Positions 1 through 8,860 are shown, numbered from the stretch's first letter. The stretch: DNA of 64,000 nt from CAZHHM01 sp964532225 (GCA_964532225.1 CAZHHM010000003.1:1-64000); one strand, 5' to 3'. Notes: generated by a model not told the origin, from the sequence alone. Translations and numbers: made by a program.

Positions 1-481
1 ACAAGTAGACAAAAGCGCAGACCAGGACGAACCCCAGCATCTCGAGATTCCCTCTGTCAGCAACGAACAGAACGGGATACGTAAGCAGCGTTACGATAGC
101 CAGGTTCAGGAGATCGGCATGCCTCCTGCCTGTAAGGATGAAGGACCTCCCCAAAAGATAGATACTTGAGATGAAAGCACCTATCACCAGGATCAATGGC
201 AGAAGCCCCGGCAATAATGAAAGCACGAACGTAATGATATTCAGGAACGGAAAATAGTTGCTGGGCGGCCCCTGTCTTGAGAAATACGGGTCCATGCCGG
301 AGCACTGGGCCATGGAATTTAGAACATCGCTGAACTGCACTTGTTTATTGAATAAAAAAGTATCGTAAGGATAGCCAAGGTGGAAATATCCGCTGGCCAC
401 GTAGGAGAACAACGCCCCTGCCATGAACCCGAAAAAGATCACAACAGCGATAATATCGATACGCTTCTGCTTGTCTTCCAT
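1..481 (-). CDS. GT87/DUF2029-like membrane protein, partial (C-terminus beyond window)
   Basis: The frame stays open from an ATG at 481 to the window edge, showing about 160 N-terminal residues. The first helix covers roughly residues 9-30. After it comes a soluble stretch containing DPYFSRQGPPSNYFPF, then further hydrophobic helices and a DRGNLE motif. This layout resembles GT87 (DUF2029) polyprenyl-phosphate-dependent mannosyltransferases, which act at the membrane on lumenal or periplasmic substrates. It is the last visible gene of the sugar cluster and follows the GT2 gene by 38 nt. It has its own extended -10 box upstream. The family call rests on general pattern only. It could also be another GT-C or an O-antigen polymerase-like protein. 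Confidence 0.55.
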   Translation of the reverse strand, partial: MEDKQKRIDIIAVVIFFGFMAGALFSYVASGYFHLGYPYDTFLFNKQVQFSDVLNSMAQCSGMDPYFSRQGPPSNYFPFLNIITFVLSLLPGLLPLILVIGAFISSIYLLGRSFILTGRRHADLLNLAIVTLLTYPVLFVADRGNLEMLGFVLVCAFVYL

Positions 482-493
482 TATTTCTATGTG

Positions 494-502
494 ATTATAT
501 CA
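494..502 (-). promoter_or_regulatory. extended -10 box TGATATAAT upstream of the GT87-like gene
   Basis: Read on the minus strand the sequence is TGATATAAT, ending 12 nt before the ATG at 481. This predicts a leader of only about 6 nt. No convincing -35 box lies 16-18 nt upstream. The extended TGn element can compensate for that in sigma70-type promoters. Confidence 0.5.
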
Positions 503-519
503 TGTCGCCGGCGGACATT

Positions 520-1359
520 TTATCTCTTAGGTAAGCGGAAAACATATAAATAGAACAGCCTCTTAAGAAGAGCGACCGCAGTAGTGCTCAGTTTCGCGGC
601 CATTAATTCCAGAGGCGACAATTTCACTGTGCCTTTTGAAGCTACCCTGTCGATGAATTTCATGAAATCCTTTGTCTGCGTCATTTTATCTATGACGCTC
701 AATGAAACACAGGAGACCCTGAACTTTACGAGAGGCTCTGCACTATAGTAAAGGTCCCCGCTTTCCAGGACCCTTGACCAGAAATCGATATCGGTAGCAG
801 TATCGGAGAACTTCCCCGCTTTTACGGCAACGTCCCTTAACACCAGGACACCGCCCGGCTCCCCTATCAGGTTGCCTCCGGAAAGGACGACTTTCCTTAA
901 TACATCCGCTGACCTCATAACTCCCGTCATTTTGGACAACCCTCTAATGAAAAGCTTCTTTCCGGAACCATCGATCACTACCCTGGAGGATGCCGCCATG
1001 ACAACGTTCTTATTTTTATTATCATCAAGTACTTTGACCTGCTCTTCAAGACATCCTGGTAAAAGGATATCATCGGCCGGAAGTATCTTGAAGTATTGCC
1101 CTTTGCTCAGCTCCAGACATTTGTCCCAATTCTTGACTAACCCTATGTTCGTATCGTTGCGGTAGTATTTGACCCTTCTATCCGAGTATCCTTTGATGAT
1201 ATCCGCTGTGCCGTCATTTGAAGCATTATCTGCAATAATAAGCTCAAAGTCCCTGTAGGTCTGCAGAAGCACCGAATCTATGGACTCTCTGATGAATTCT
1301 TTGCAGTTGTAGACAGGAATGCAGACAGAGACCTTCGGGGTTGCCAACATTTCAGACAT
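520..1359 (-). CDS. family 2 glycosyltransferase
   Basis: A 279-residue GT-A fold enzyme. The N-terminal VSVCIPVYN strand lies at residues 10-18, the nucleotide-binding IIADNASNDG at 41-50, and the acidic PADD at 94-97 serves as the metal/nucleotide DXD equivalent. No transmembrane segment is evident apart from a weakly hydrophobic C-terminus, so it probably acts on the cytoplasmic face, adding one sugar to a lipid-linked glycan. Its ATG overlaps the end of the upstream reductase by 8 nt, which suggests translational coupling. From its place at the end of the dideoxyhexose genes it may transfer that sugar, but this is inference. Confidence 0.85.
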   Translation of the reverse strand: MSEMLATPKVSVCIPVYNCKEFIRESIDSVLLQTYRDFELIIADNASNDGTADIIKGYSDRRVKYYRNDTNIGLVKNWDKCLELSKGQYFKILPADDILLPGCLEEQVKVLDDNKNKNVVMAASSRVVIDGSGKKLFIRGLSKMTGVMRSADVLRKVVLSGGNLIGEPGGVLVLRDVAVKAGKFSDTATDIDFWSRVLESGDLYYSAEPLVKFRVSCVSLSVIDKMTQTKDFMKFIDRVASKGTVKLSPLELMAAKLSTTAVALLKRLFYLYVFRLPKR

Positions 1360-2197
1360 TCTCCGGGAACAATGTTCTTAAGCCCTCCGCAAGGGAGATC
1401 TTCGGTCTCCAACCCGGGAGGACGGGAGTGGGCGAATCGGGGCTCATCATCTCTCTTTGTCTGTAAGCGCGGCCGCCCCAAATGATATTGAGCCTTTTTT
1501 TTGAGGTCTTTGAATACAACTGAGCCAGGTCCCTTAAACGGACCGGCTTTCCTGACCTTACGGCATATGAGCCTATCTTCTGCTTTGATCTCATGAGAGT
1601 TCCCGAAGCTTTTATGAAAGCATCGATCGCATCGTTTATATGGATAAGGTCCAGGGACTGAAGACCGGGGGTCATTTTGACCTTGCCCCTTGTGGCCTTA
1701 TCCAAAATGTTCATAAGCTTTTTTCTTTTATCTCCCGGCCCGTATGTGTCAGAAAGTTCAAGGGTCACCATTTTTATTGGAGATGTATGAGCATAGTACA
1801 CCATGATATCCTCGAAGGCTTTTTTTGTGGCGGCATACAGACATACTGGATCGTACCCCTTGCCCTCATAGTGGGTCCAGTATGTCCCCGCATTCACAAA
1901 GTATCCGGCCCCCGTATCCTTAAGCGCTTCAAGAAGCTCTGTTCCGAAAGTTATGTTCGAGTCGATCAAAGCAGGGATATCCTTCGGAGCATGTTCGGCG
2001 ATGAACAACGTTGAAAGGTGATAAACAATGAACGGACGCGTCTTTCGTATCAGTCTCCTTATCCCGTTCGAGTTCGTGCTGTTGGACAAAGGAAATACAT
2101 GGGCCCCCATTCCTTCAAGCCGTTCAACGAGTCTTGATCCGACGAAGCCCGAAGCTCCCGTGACCAGTATGTTCTTTCCTTTAAATAAGTTCTTCAT
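1352..2197 (-). CDS. NAD(P)-dependent sugar reductase/epimerase, CDP-abequose-synthase-like
   Basis: An extended short-chain dehydrogenase of 281 residues. The Rossmann motif GASGFVG sits at residues 14-20 and the catalytic YAATK at 121-125, preceded by AGTYWTHY. A longer reading from 2323 would overlap the epimerase gene by 143 nt. The start at 2197 has a GAGAG ribosome site and places GKNILVTGASG at the normal N-terminus, so it was chosen. The family includes the last-step reductases of CDP-3,6-dideoxyhexose synthesis (RfbJ, AscF). With rfbF, rfbG, rfbH and an RmlC-like epimerase beside it, reduction of the 4-keto sugar to the final CDP-dideoxyhexose is the likely job. Which sugar results cannot be read from the sequence. 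Confidence 0.75.
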   Translation of the reverse strand: MKNLFKGKNILVTGASGFVGSRLVERLEGMGAHVFPLSNSTNSNGIRRLIRKTRPFIVYHLSTLFIAEHAPKDIPALIDSNITFGTELLEALKDTGAGYFVNAGTYWTHYEGKGYDPVCLYAATKKAFEDIMVYYAHTSPIKMVTLELSDTYGPGDKRKKLMNILDKATRGKVKMTPGLQSLDLIHINDAIDAFIKASGTLMRSKQKIGSYAVRSGKPVRLRDLAQLYSKTSKKRLNIIWGGRAYRQREMMSPDSPTPVLPGWRPKISLAEGLRTLFPENV

Positions 2198-2744
2198 GTC
2201 TCTCAAATGTGAAAGGGCCCTCATAATTCGATAGTTCTTTAAAAGTTTTGTCCCTATCCGAAATTGTCGGCTCCTTGACAGGCCAATCAAAGCCGATAGA
2301 GCTCCATAAGATCCCCGTATCATGATCAGGAACGTGTTTTACATCGACTTTGTATCCAACGATCGAATTATCTTCAAGTGAAAGATATCCGTGTGCGATC
2401 CCCTTTGGCAGGAAAAGCGCATCGTGGGCTTTGCCGTTCAATTCAAACGAAAGATGCTTCTTGAAAGTTGGAGAACCTTTCCTGAGATCCACGATCACAT
2501 CAAGTATCTTCCCGCTGATGCAATGGACAAGCTTCCTGTAAGCATGAGGGGGCAGCTGAAAATGCATCCCTCTTAAGACGTTCTTCTTTGAAATTGAATA
2601 GAACTCTTCTTTGAACTCTATCCCTTTGAACATCCCTTCCGTAACAAGCTTCACGAACTCCCCTCGTTCATCCCGGAAGACGGCAGGCTTTATATGATAG
2701 CAGCCCTTGATCTCCAGTTCTTTCATCTGCGACTTGTTCTCCAT
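2181..2744 (-). CDS. RmlC-family 3,5-/5-epimerase for a nucleotide deoxysugar
   Basis: A 187-residue cupin of the dTDP-4-dehydrorhamnose 3,5-epimerase family, of normal length. RDERGEF at residues 24-30 and the catalytic His61 in LRGMHFQ are in place, followed by the sugar-binding half with PKGIAHGY at 113-120. A second RmlC-like cupin sits with rmlA and rmlB at 10654. This copy lies between the rfb genes and the reductase, so by analogy with AscE it may be the C5 epimerase that diverts the CDP-3,6-dideoxy-4-keto sugar towards ascarylose. A rhamnose-type 3,5-epimerase remains possible. Confidence 0.75.
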   Translation of the reverse strand: MENKSQMKELEIKGCYHIKPAVFRDERGEFVKLVTEGMFKGIEFKEEFYSISKKNVLRGMHFQLPPHAYRKLVHCISGKILDVIVDLRKGSPTFKKHLSFELNGKAHDALFLPKGIAHGYLSLEDNSIVGYKVDVKHVPDHDTGILWSSIGFDWPVKEPTISDRDKTFKELSNYEGPFTFERHEELI

Positions 2745-2746
2745 TC

Positions 2747-4195
2747 TTATCCTCTGTTACCGAACAATCCGAAGAATACGTGCAGTCCGCGCTTGATCAG
2801 GAACGGGATGTCCTTTATTTTAAAGTCCATGTTCCTGATAACATCCCCCACCCTGAACAGCTCGCCCTTAAGTTTTACCATGTTCTGTTCTCGTTTTGAA
2901 ATGCCAGGCAGGTCCATGACAAAAAGCGATTCCTTCTGCCATATGTCCCACTGTCCGACATAGCGTTCGTTTATGAGACCGTATTTTACAGCAATTTTAT
3001 AAAGTTTGCTCCCGGGGTACGGGGTCGCTATCGAGCAACCGGTATAGTCCACGAGCTTTTTCTTTATAAGGTCCCTTGCGAACTTGTATGTATTGCCGCA
3101 CATTGCGCTGTCCTCGAATTTCAATTCCCCGTTCTCTTCCCATACGTTATAGATCATGAACAGAGCGCAGACCTTTATCCCGTACTTCTTAAGTATCCTG
3201 CAGGCGTTCTCGACGTCTGCCTTTGTGATCTTTTTACCGATGCCGTCAAGCGTTTCCTGGTTCCCGCTCTCTATCCCTAGATGTACGTACCAGCAGCCGG
3301 CCTCCGCCATAGCTTTGGCCAGATCCTCCGTAACAGGCCTTGCCCTTAGCTGGGCTTTCCAGGTGATCCCCAGCCCCCTGTCCTTAATCTCTTTGCAGAC
3401 CTTAAGCGCATGTTCGAGAGAATTATTGAACTCGTCTGACTGGTCAAAGATCTCAAGTATCCCGAACTTTTCTTTGAGATACTGCATCTCATCGACGATG
3501 TTCTTCGGGGACCTGAGCCTCAAGGCGGGTTTTGAGGTTTTCCACACCTCATTGGAACAGAACACGCACTCGAAGGGGCATCCTCTGGAGAAAAGCATAG
3601 TGGATTCCGGGTTTTGCTTGGAGAATATCCATCCGTGATAATCCCTGAAATCAATCAAGTCCCATGCAGGGAACGGTATCTGGTCGACAGGATCAATGAA
3701 GCATGGGGCCGGGTTGCTGCGCAGCTCTGATCCCTGTAGCCATGCAAGTCCGGGTATATTGGATGTGCCCTTCTTCTCTTTCAACGCTTTAACAAGCTCG
3801 TAAAAAGAGGCCTCTCCTTCTCCGATCAAAGCAAGGTCTGCCCCCGTGTCTTTTAAGACCTCCTCGGTAAGGGCGGTTGGATGGGGGCCACCGACAACGA
3901 CCTTCACATCCGGCATGAGCTTTTTTACTTCCCTTGAAAGTCTGGCCGCGCCGTTAGCCATCAGGGTGAAAACTGAAAGACCCAGTATGTCCGGCTTGAA
4001 CTCCAGTATCTTTTTGAGGGTCTCATCATATCCAAGCCTGCCTCCGTCCACGACGCTCAGCTCGATATCCGGCATCTTTTCACGCAGATAGGCCGCGATA
4101 TAGAGGATCCCCATGGGAGGCCACATCTTTTCGCCGAGCGCTTCATATTTGGATCCCAGTGTTGACGGAGAGAATACTAGCTGGACCTTCATCAT
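2747..4195 (-). CDS. B12-binding-domain radical SAM protein
   Basis: A 482-residue enzyme with an N-terminal cobalamin-binding-like Rossmann domain (about residues 1-140, with VVVGGPHPTAL near 99-109). The radical SAM core follows, with the [4Fe-4S] cysteines C206, C210 and C213 in a CxxxCxxC motif. The canonical DxHxxG cobalamin ligand motif is not visible, as is common in this superfamily. Members perform C- or P-methylations, ring contractions and other unusual carbon chemistry. It starts inside the end of rfbH by an ATGA overlap and is followed directly by the sugar epimerase. That makes modification of the dideoxysugar or its glycan plausible, but no specific reaction can be assigned. 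Confidence 0.85.
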   Translation of the reverse strand: MMKVQLVFSPSTLGSKYEALGEKMWPPMGILYIAAYLREKMPDIELSVVDGGRLGYDETLKKILEFKPDILGLSVFTLMANGAARLSREVKKLMPDVKVVVGGPHPTALTEEVLKDTGADLALIGEGEASFYELVKALKEKKGTSNIPGLAWLQGSELRSNPAPCFIDPVDQIPFPAWDLIDFRDYHGWIFSKQNPESTMLFSRGCPFECVFCSNEVWKTSKPALRLRSPKNIVDEMQYLKEKFGILEIFDQSDEFNNSLEHALKVCKEIKDRGLGITWKAQLRARPVTEDLAKAMAEAGCWYVHLGIESGNQETLDGIGKKITKADVENACRILKKYGIKVCALFMIYNVWEENGELKFEDSAMCGNTYKFARDLIKKKLVDYTGCSIATPYPGSKLYKIAVKYGLINERYVGQWDIWQKESLFVMDLPGISKREQNMVKLKGELFRVGDVIRNMDFKIKDIPFLIKRGLHVFFGLFGNRG

Positions 4196-5517
4196 CTTCC
4201 CCTGGCGCAGTTCTTCAGCTCTTTGACCATAAATCCGATCTTATTATCATCCAGTCCCGGATATACCCCTATCCAGAAAGCATCGTTCATTATCTTGTCC
4301 GTATTCTTCAGCTCTCCCTGTGCCCTAAAGCCCGCACTCTTCTTCCTCATTTCATCAAAACACGGGTGCTTTATCATGTTCCCCGCGAACAGCATCCTTG
4401 TCTGTATACCTTTTGATTCGAGGTGAGCGACGACCTCATCCCTTGAGAGCCTTTTCGGGTCCTTTACGGTGAGCAGGAAGCCGAACCAGCTAGGAGATGA
4501 TCCTTTTTCGGCTTCGGGAAGGATGAACAGGTCTTCAAGACCTCTTAAGCCTCTCCTGAGAACTTCCCAGTTGCTCCTGCGTTTCTTTATGAATCCCTCC
4601 AGCTTGGCAAGCTGAGCGCATCCTATCGCCGCCTGAAGGTCCGTGGCCTTCAGATTATATCCGAAATGCGAATACACGTACTTATGGTCATATCCGGAAG
4701 GCAGTTCACCGTATCTTTTGCTGAACCTTTTCCCGCATGTGTCATCCTTGCCGCTGCCGCACCAGCAATCACGGCCCCAGTCCCTGAGAGAGTCTATGAC
4801 CCTTTTCAACATCGGGTCATTGGTATACACGGCCCCGCCTTCGCCTGTCGTGATGTGGTGCGGCGGATAAAAACTGGAAGTGCCGATATCGCCGAATGTC
4901 CCCGTATAGGCCCACTTGCCGTTCATCCTGTATCTTGAGCCGAGCGCGTCACAGTTGTCCTCTATAAGCCAAAGGCCGTTCTTGCCGCAGAACTTCTTTA
5001 CTTCTTTTATGTTGAAAGGGTTGCCGAGAGTATGGGCGAGCATAACGGCTTTTGTTTTTTTTGAAAGTGCCTTCTTCATCTCTTTGACATTGATGTTGTA
5101 TGAAGGGATATCAACATCGATGAAAACAGGGACACATCCATATTGGATGATGGGGGTCACGGTCGTGGGGAAAGCTGCCGCAACGGTAATTACTTCATCC
5201 CCGGGCATTATCCTTTTACCGCCTAGTTTCGGCGATGTAAGCGCGGCAAATGCCAGCAAATTAGCTGAAGATCCTGAGTTGACGAAAGACACATATCTTA
5301 TGCCCAGGAACTTTGCCAGTTCTTTTTCGAATTTTTCGGTATACGGCCCCGAGGTCAGCCAGAAGTCGAGAGAGGCGTCGATAAGGGAAAGGAGCTCCTT
5401 CTCATCAAATATCCTTCCTCCGTAATTCATCTTGTCGCCCGGCGTATACTTTTTGTTCTGTGCAAGGTTCTCTTGGAAATATCGTTTTACGGCCCTTAAC
5501 ACCTTTTCTTTTTTCAT
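4192..5517 (-). CDS. rfbH: CDP-4-keto-6-deoxy-D-glucose 3-dehydrase (E1)
   Basis: A 441-residue aspartate-aminotransferase-fold enzyme using PMP and an iron-sulfur cluster for C3 deoxygenation of CDP-4-keto-6-deoxyglucose. It carries the family hallmark of histidine in place of the PLP lysine: SSFYPPHHIT places His220 there. The [2Fe-2S] cysteines C251, C253 and C261 are present, and C189 in EDNCD is the probable fourth ligand. The start at 5517 forms an ATGA overlap with rfbG. An alternative start at 5550 lies inside rfbG. The reaction also needs a flavin/iron-sulfur E3 reductase (DdhD/AscD), and no such gene is visible in this window. Confidence 0.93.
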   Translation of the reverse strand: MKKEKVLRAVKRYFQENLAQNKKYTPGDKMNYGGRIFDEKELLSLIDASLDFWLTSGPYTEKFEKELAKFLGIRYVSFVNSGSSANLLAFAALTSPKLGGKRIMPGDEVITVAAAFPTTVTPIIQYGCVPVFIDVDIPSYNINVKEMKKALSKKTKAVMLAHTLGNPFNIKEVKKFCGKNGLWLIEDNCDALGSRYRMNGKWAYTGTFGDIGTSSFYPPHHITTGEGGAVYTNDPMLKRVIDSLRDWGRDCWCGSGKDDTCGKRFSKRYGELPSGYDHKYVYSHFGYNLKATDLQAAIGCAQLAKLEGFIKKRRSNWEVLRRGLRGLEDLFILPEAEKGSSPSWFGFLLTVKDPKRLSRDEVVAHLESKGIQTRMLFAGNMIKHPCFDEMRKKSAGFRAQGELKNTDKIMNDAFWIGVYPGLDDNKIGFMVKELKNCARGR

Positions 5518-6557
5518 TTTTTGAGATACCCCGCTATGTCCGCCTCGCACAAACTAAGCGCGTCCGCGCCGTTCAGATAAGACAGATACCAGTCCGAGGT
5601 CTTTTCGACGGCGGTCCTTATCGCCCATTTGGGCTTCCAGCCAAGCATTTTCCTCGCTTTCGAACTGTCCAAACTGAGATAATGCGCTTCATGAGGAGCA
5701 CTTCGTTTATCTGTTGAATAATGCAGCCTGCCATCGAGGTCCGATGACATTTGTCCCACTATCCATTCCACGTCCTTTTCGTCTTTTTTGTCAGGGCCGA
5801 AATTCCAGGGCGCCGCATAACGTTCCGGGTCTCCCGACAGTTTTTGTATCAGGATAAGGTACCCGCAAAGGGCGTCAAGCACATGCTGCCAGGGTCTTGT
5901 GGAGCCGGGGTTCCTGACAAGAAGCTCTTTTCTTGAAGTTGCGGCTCTGATGATGTCAGGGACCAGCCTGTCCTTGCCCCAATCCCCGCCCCCGATAACA
6001 TTTCCCGACCTGGCGGTAGCGACAGGGATGCCGTATGACCTTTTGTAAGCGGAGGTCACGATCTCAGAACAGGCTTTGCTGCTGGAATACGGGTCAAAAC
6101 CTCCCAGAGGCTCGCCTTCTTTGAAGGGTCGGTTCCGCTCCGGGTTCTCATAGCATTTATCTGTGGTGACATTAAGCACGGCTTTGACCATACCCATGCC
6201 CCGCACCGCTTCAAGCATATTGACAGTACCAAGGATATTTGTAGTATATGTGCCGACGGGGTCTTTGTATGAATCGATGACCAGCGGCTGCGCGGCCATA
6301 TGTATAACGATATCCGGTCCGGCGGAGACAACAGCTCTATTGAGCTTTTTCAGGTCCCTTACATCGCCTGTGATATTGTTTATACCGGACTTTAGTGAAC
6401 AGAGCTCGAACAGCGAGGGCCTGGTCGGGATCCCAAGGGAGTAGCCGGTGACCCTTGCGCCCAGTTCAAGCAGCAGAATAGTAAGCCAGGAACCTTTGAA
6501 CCCGGTATGGCCGGTCAGGAAGATCTTTTTATTTTTCCAGAACTTCCGGTCGATCAT
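5514..6557 (-). CDS. rfbG: CDP-glucose 4,6-dehydratase
   Basis: A 347-residue extended SDR, the usual length. The NAD motif TGHTGFKG is at residues 15-22, TTDKCYE at 131-137 and the catalytic YSSSK at 157-161. It converts CDP-glucose to CDP-4-keto-6-deoxyglucose, the substrate for the neighbouring RfbH. The gene starts one base after the rfbF stop codon and overlaps rfbH by 4 nt, so the three are read as one translationally coupled block. The GHTGFKGSW signature distinguishes it from the dTDP-glucose dehydratase RmlB at 9634. Confidence 0.93.
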   Translation of the reverse strand: MIDRKFWKNKKIFLTGHTGFKGSWLTILLLELGARVTGYSLGIPTRPSLFELCSLKSGINNITGDVRDLKKLNRAVVSAGPDIVIHMAAQPLVIDSYKDPVGTYTTNILGTVNMLEAVRGMGMVKAVLNVTTDKCYENPERNRPFKEGEPLGGFDPYSSSKACSEIVTSAYKRSYGIPVATARSGNVIGGGDWGKDRLVPDIIRAATSRKELLVRNPGSTRPWQHVLDALCGYLILIQKLSGDPERYAAPWNFGPDKKDEKDVEWIVGQMSSDLDGRLHYSTDKRSAPHEAHYLSLDSSKARKMLGWKPKWAIRTAVEKTSDWYLSYLNGADALSLCEADIAGYLKK

Positions 6558-6558
6558 G

Positions 6559-7335
6559 CTATTTCCAGGTCTTCCAGGGTGCTCTCCCGGAATTCCAGAG
6601 GTTTTCGAGATGTGTCTTTTCCCTCATCGTGTCCATTGGCTGCCAGAAGCCTTCATGCCTGAAAGCGACTAGCTGTCCTTCCTTTGCCAGCGTTTCGAGA
6701 GGCTCTTTTTCGAATAGTACATCGTCCCCTTTTATGAGATCAAGGACCTTCGGTTCGAGCACAAAAAAACCGGCATTTATCCAGGCATCCTGCCCGTCGG
6801 ACTTCTCGCCAAACCTCATTACTTGACCGTCATTGCCCATATCGATAGAGCCGAACCTTCCGCCGGGCCTGACCGCGGTAACAGTTGCCAGTTTTCCGTG
6901 AGACCGATGGAATTTTATTATCTCATTGACATCCACATTGGAAACACCGTCCCCGTAAGTCATCATGAACGTCTCTTTTCCTATGCGGTCCTTTACCCTT
7001 TTCAGCCTTCCTCCGGTCTGGGTGTCTTCACCCGTGTTCACCAGGGTCACTTTCCACGATTCTGCCGTATTGCCGTGGAAACCCGGGGTATTGCTCTTTG
7101 ACAGGTCGAACGTAACGTCAGCCTCATGGAGATAGTAGTTGGCAAAGTATTCTTTTATCTGATAGCCTTTGTATCCGAGGCATACTACGAAATCTTCGTG
7201 TCCGCAGGCACTGTAGCCTTTCATGATATGCCAAAGTATAGGCCTTCCGCCTATCTCGACCATAGGTTTGGGACGTATCTCCGTCTCTTCAGCTAGCCTG
7301 GTCCCCATACCGCCGGCAAGGATGACTGTCTTCAT
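6559..7335 (-). CDS. rfbF: glucose-1-phosphate cytidylyltransferase
   Basis: A 258-residue nucleotidyltransferase. LAGGMGTRLAEET at residues 6-18 and RPKPMVEIGG at 21-30 form the nucleotide-binding signature, with the metal-binding YGDG at 127-130. It makes CDP-glucose from CTP and glucose-1-phosphate, the entry step for CDP-3,6-dideoxyhexoses. The RPKPM form and short length match RfbF/DdhA rather than the dTDP- or UDP-specific enzymes. A strong ribosome site (GGGAGGTGAT) precedes the ATG, marking it as the well-translated first gene of the rfb block. Confidence 0.93.
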   Translation of the reverse strand: MKTVILAGGMGTRLAEETEIRPKPMVEIGGRPILWHIMKGYSACGHEDFVVCLGYKGYQIKEYFANYYLHEADVTFDLSKSNTPGFHGNTAESWKVTLVNTGEDTQTGGRLKRVKDRIGKETFMMTYGDGVSNVDVNEIIKFHRSHGKLATVTAVRPGGRFGSIDMGNDGQVMRFGEKSDGQDAWINAGFFVLEPKVLDLIKGDDVLFEKEPLETLAKEGQLVAFRHEGFWQPMDTMREKTHLENLWNSGRAPWKTWK

Positions 7336-7341
7336 GATCGA

Positions 7342-7950
7342 TCACCTCCCGATATGTCTTCTGACAAAAACGAACAAAGCCACTACGATCAAAGCGCCTA
7401 TAGCCATGTCGGCCTTGTGGAAATAGTCGCCTATCGTGTTCCAGTTCTCTCCCAGCTTCACCCCTACAAAGGCAAGACCGTAACACCAAGGTATGGAGCC
7501 GATGAACGTGAACACCGAGAACTTCCAGATGTTCATCCTCGCAATACCTGCTGGCAGGGAGATGAACGTCCTGATTATCGGCAGCATCCGTGAAAAGAAC
7601 GCCGTCGCGTCGCCATGTCTTTCGAACCATCTGTCCGCCATTTCCACGTCATGTCTTGTGACCATAAAATATTTACCGTACTTTTCGACGAATGGCCTGC
7701 CGCCGTAGTATCCTGCCCAGTAAGCCAGTAGCGACCCGAGCAGATTTCCCGAAGCACCTGCCAGTGTCACCAGCCAAATATTGAAGTTCCCTGCATGCAC
7801 CAGATAGCCGGAAAAAGGCATGATTATCTCTGAAGGAAGAGGGATGCACGCACTCTCGACCGTCATCGCTATGAACACCCCCAGATAACCGAACGTTGAG
7901 ATGAGGAAGATGACTATCGAGCCCAGGAATTCGATAAGAGATGTGAACAA
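7342..7950 (-). CDS. DedA/VTT-family membrane protein
   Basis: A 202-residue integral membrane protein with the DedA (SNARE-associated/VTT) layout. A hydrophobic N-terminus is followed by the re-entrant region with E-x-x-x-PLPSEIIMP near residues 35-45. FSRMLPIIRTFISLPAGIARM near 140-160 contains the conserved arginines. Bacterial DedA proteins are flippases for phosphatidylethanolamine or undecaprenyl phosphate carrier lipids. Carrier recycling would suit its position between the polysaccharide export genes and the rfb genes. The apparent start is TTG at 7950, 6 nt after the wzz stop. The next in-frame ATG would delete the first helix. Confidence 0.88.
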   Translation of the reverse strand: MFTSLIEFLGSIVIFLISTFGYLGVFIAMTVESACIPLPSEIIMPFSGYLVHAGNFNIWLVTLAGASGNLLGSLLAYWAGYYGGRPFVEKYGKYFMVTRHDVEMADRWFERHGDATAFFSRMLPIIRTFISLPAGIARMNIWKFSVFTFIGSIPWCYGLAFVGVKLGENWNTIGDYFHKADMAIGALIVVALFVFVRRHIGR

Positions 7951-7956
7951 GGCCGG

Positions 7957-8856
7957 TTACCTGCCCTTTTTTACATTTGACCAAAAGTAATCGGCCGAGA
8001 ACGCCAGGAATATCCCCAGCATAAGGCCGACCACCAGACCTACGGCCGCGTTCACCTTAAGCCTTGGCCTTTCGGGGGCCTTTGGCACTTCTGCATACTC
8101 GATATCAGAGAAAGGAGATATCGTTTTTGCCTCTTCAAGTTTCGTGCTTTCGAGCTCTTTTCTGAGCATCACATAGGTGGTCGACAGTATCTCCAGCTCT
8201 CTTTTCAGTCTGTCAACATCGACCGAACTGAAGCTCGGCTGGCCTATCGAGCCGACGGTCGATGACAAATAGGTGACATCTTTTACCTTGTTCTCTATCT
8301 TTGTCAGCTCGGCCGATACTTTCGGCAGCTGTTCCTCGATATACTCCCTTTTGTTCTTGGCAGCACTATAGTTCAGCTTGTTCCAGTAATCGGAAAGCGC
8401 TTTAAGGTAAAGGTTGCATACGATGGCCGACAGCTCCTTTCCGCTGTGCTCAAGCCTGAGCTCGAGATAGCTGCCGTTGATCTTTGTTTTCAGGTCACCG
8501 ATCCTGTTGCTCCTTGCCTCGAGCGTTGGCATGAAAGGCACGTATTTCCCGTCAACTTCGGCTGAGACCATTTTCATCACGGTATCGGCTTTGATTATCT
8601 CGGACAGGTCAGAAAGGTCGCTGGACGGCATGTTCAGATTGATGCCGGCCATCGCCGCCAGTCCCGCCAGCTGGCTGGCCCCTGAAGACACTCCTGCCGA
8701 CCTGACAAGTATCTTTGCCTTGCCGACATATACCGGTTCAGTGGTCTTTGTGTAGATAAAAGCCGTTACGAGAGAAACAAGGACTACAAGAGCGATTAAC
8801 GTCTTGTGGCGCAGGATGACCTCGACATAATCTTTAAGGCTGACTTCATCGTTCAT
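7957..8856 (-). CDS. Wzz-type polysaccharide chain-length determinant / co-polymerase
   Basis: A 299-residue inner-membrane protein with the two-helix Wzz topology. TM1 lies at about residues 17-35 after a short cytoplasmic N-terminus. A large periplasmic, partly coiled-coil region follows (about 130-240), then a proline-rich PKAPERPRLK before TM2 near 268-290. No tyrosine-kinase domain is attached. These proteins set polymer length in Wzy-dependent O-antigen or capsule assembly. The gene follows the outer-membrane exporter gene by 4 nt, giving the usual Wza-Wzz pairing. Its ATG has a GAGGTG ribosome site. No Wzy polymerase or Wzx flippase is recognisable in the window. Confidence 0.88.
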   Translation of the reverse strand: MNDEVSLKDYVEVILRHKTLIALVVLVSLVTAFIYTKTTEPVYVGKAKILVRSAGVSSGASQLAGLAAMAGINLNMPSSDLSDLSEIIKADTVMKMVSAEVDGKYVPFMPTLEARSNRIGDLKTKINGSYLELRLEHSGKELSAIVCNLYLKALSDYWNKLNYSAAKNKREYIEEQLPKVSAELTKIENKVKDVTYLSSTVGSIGQPSFSSVDVDRLKRELEILSTTYVMLRKELESTKLEEAKTISPFSDIEYAEVPKAPERPRLKVNAAVGLVVGLMLGIFLAFSADYFWSNVKKGR

Positions 8857-8860
8857 CGTT

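Noticed and set aside
57..305. 82-codon minus-strand frame near the left edge
   Set aside because: It is a shadow of the open GT87-like frame that runs from 481 off the window. The product is low in hydrophobic pattern and has no ribosome site.
1352..2323. 323-codon reading of the sugar reductase
   Set aside because: The extra 42 residues overlap the epimerase gene by over 120 nt. The start at 2197 has a ribosome site and gives the normal Rossmann N-terminus.
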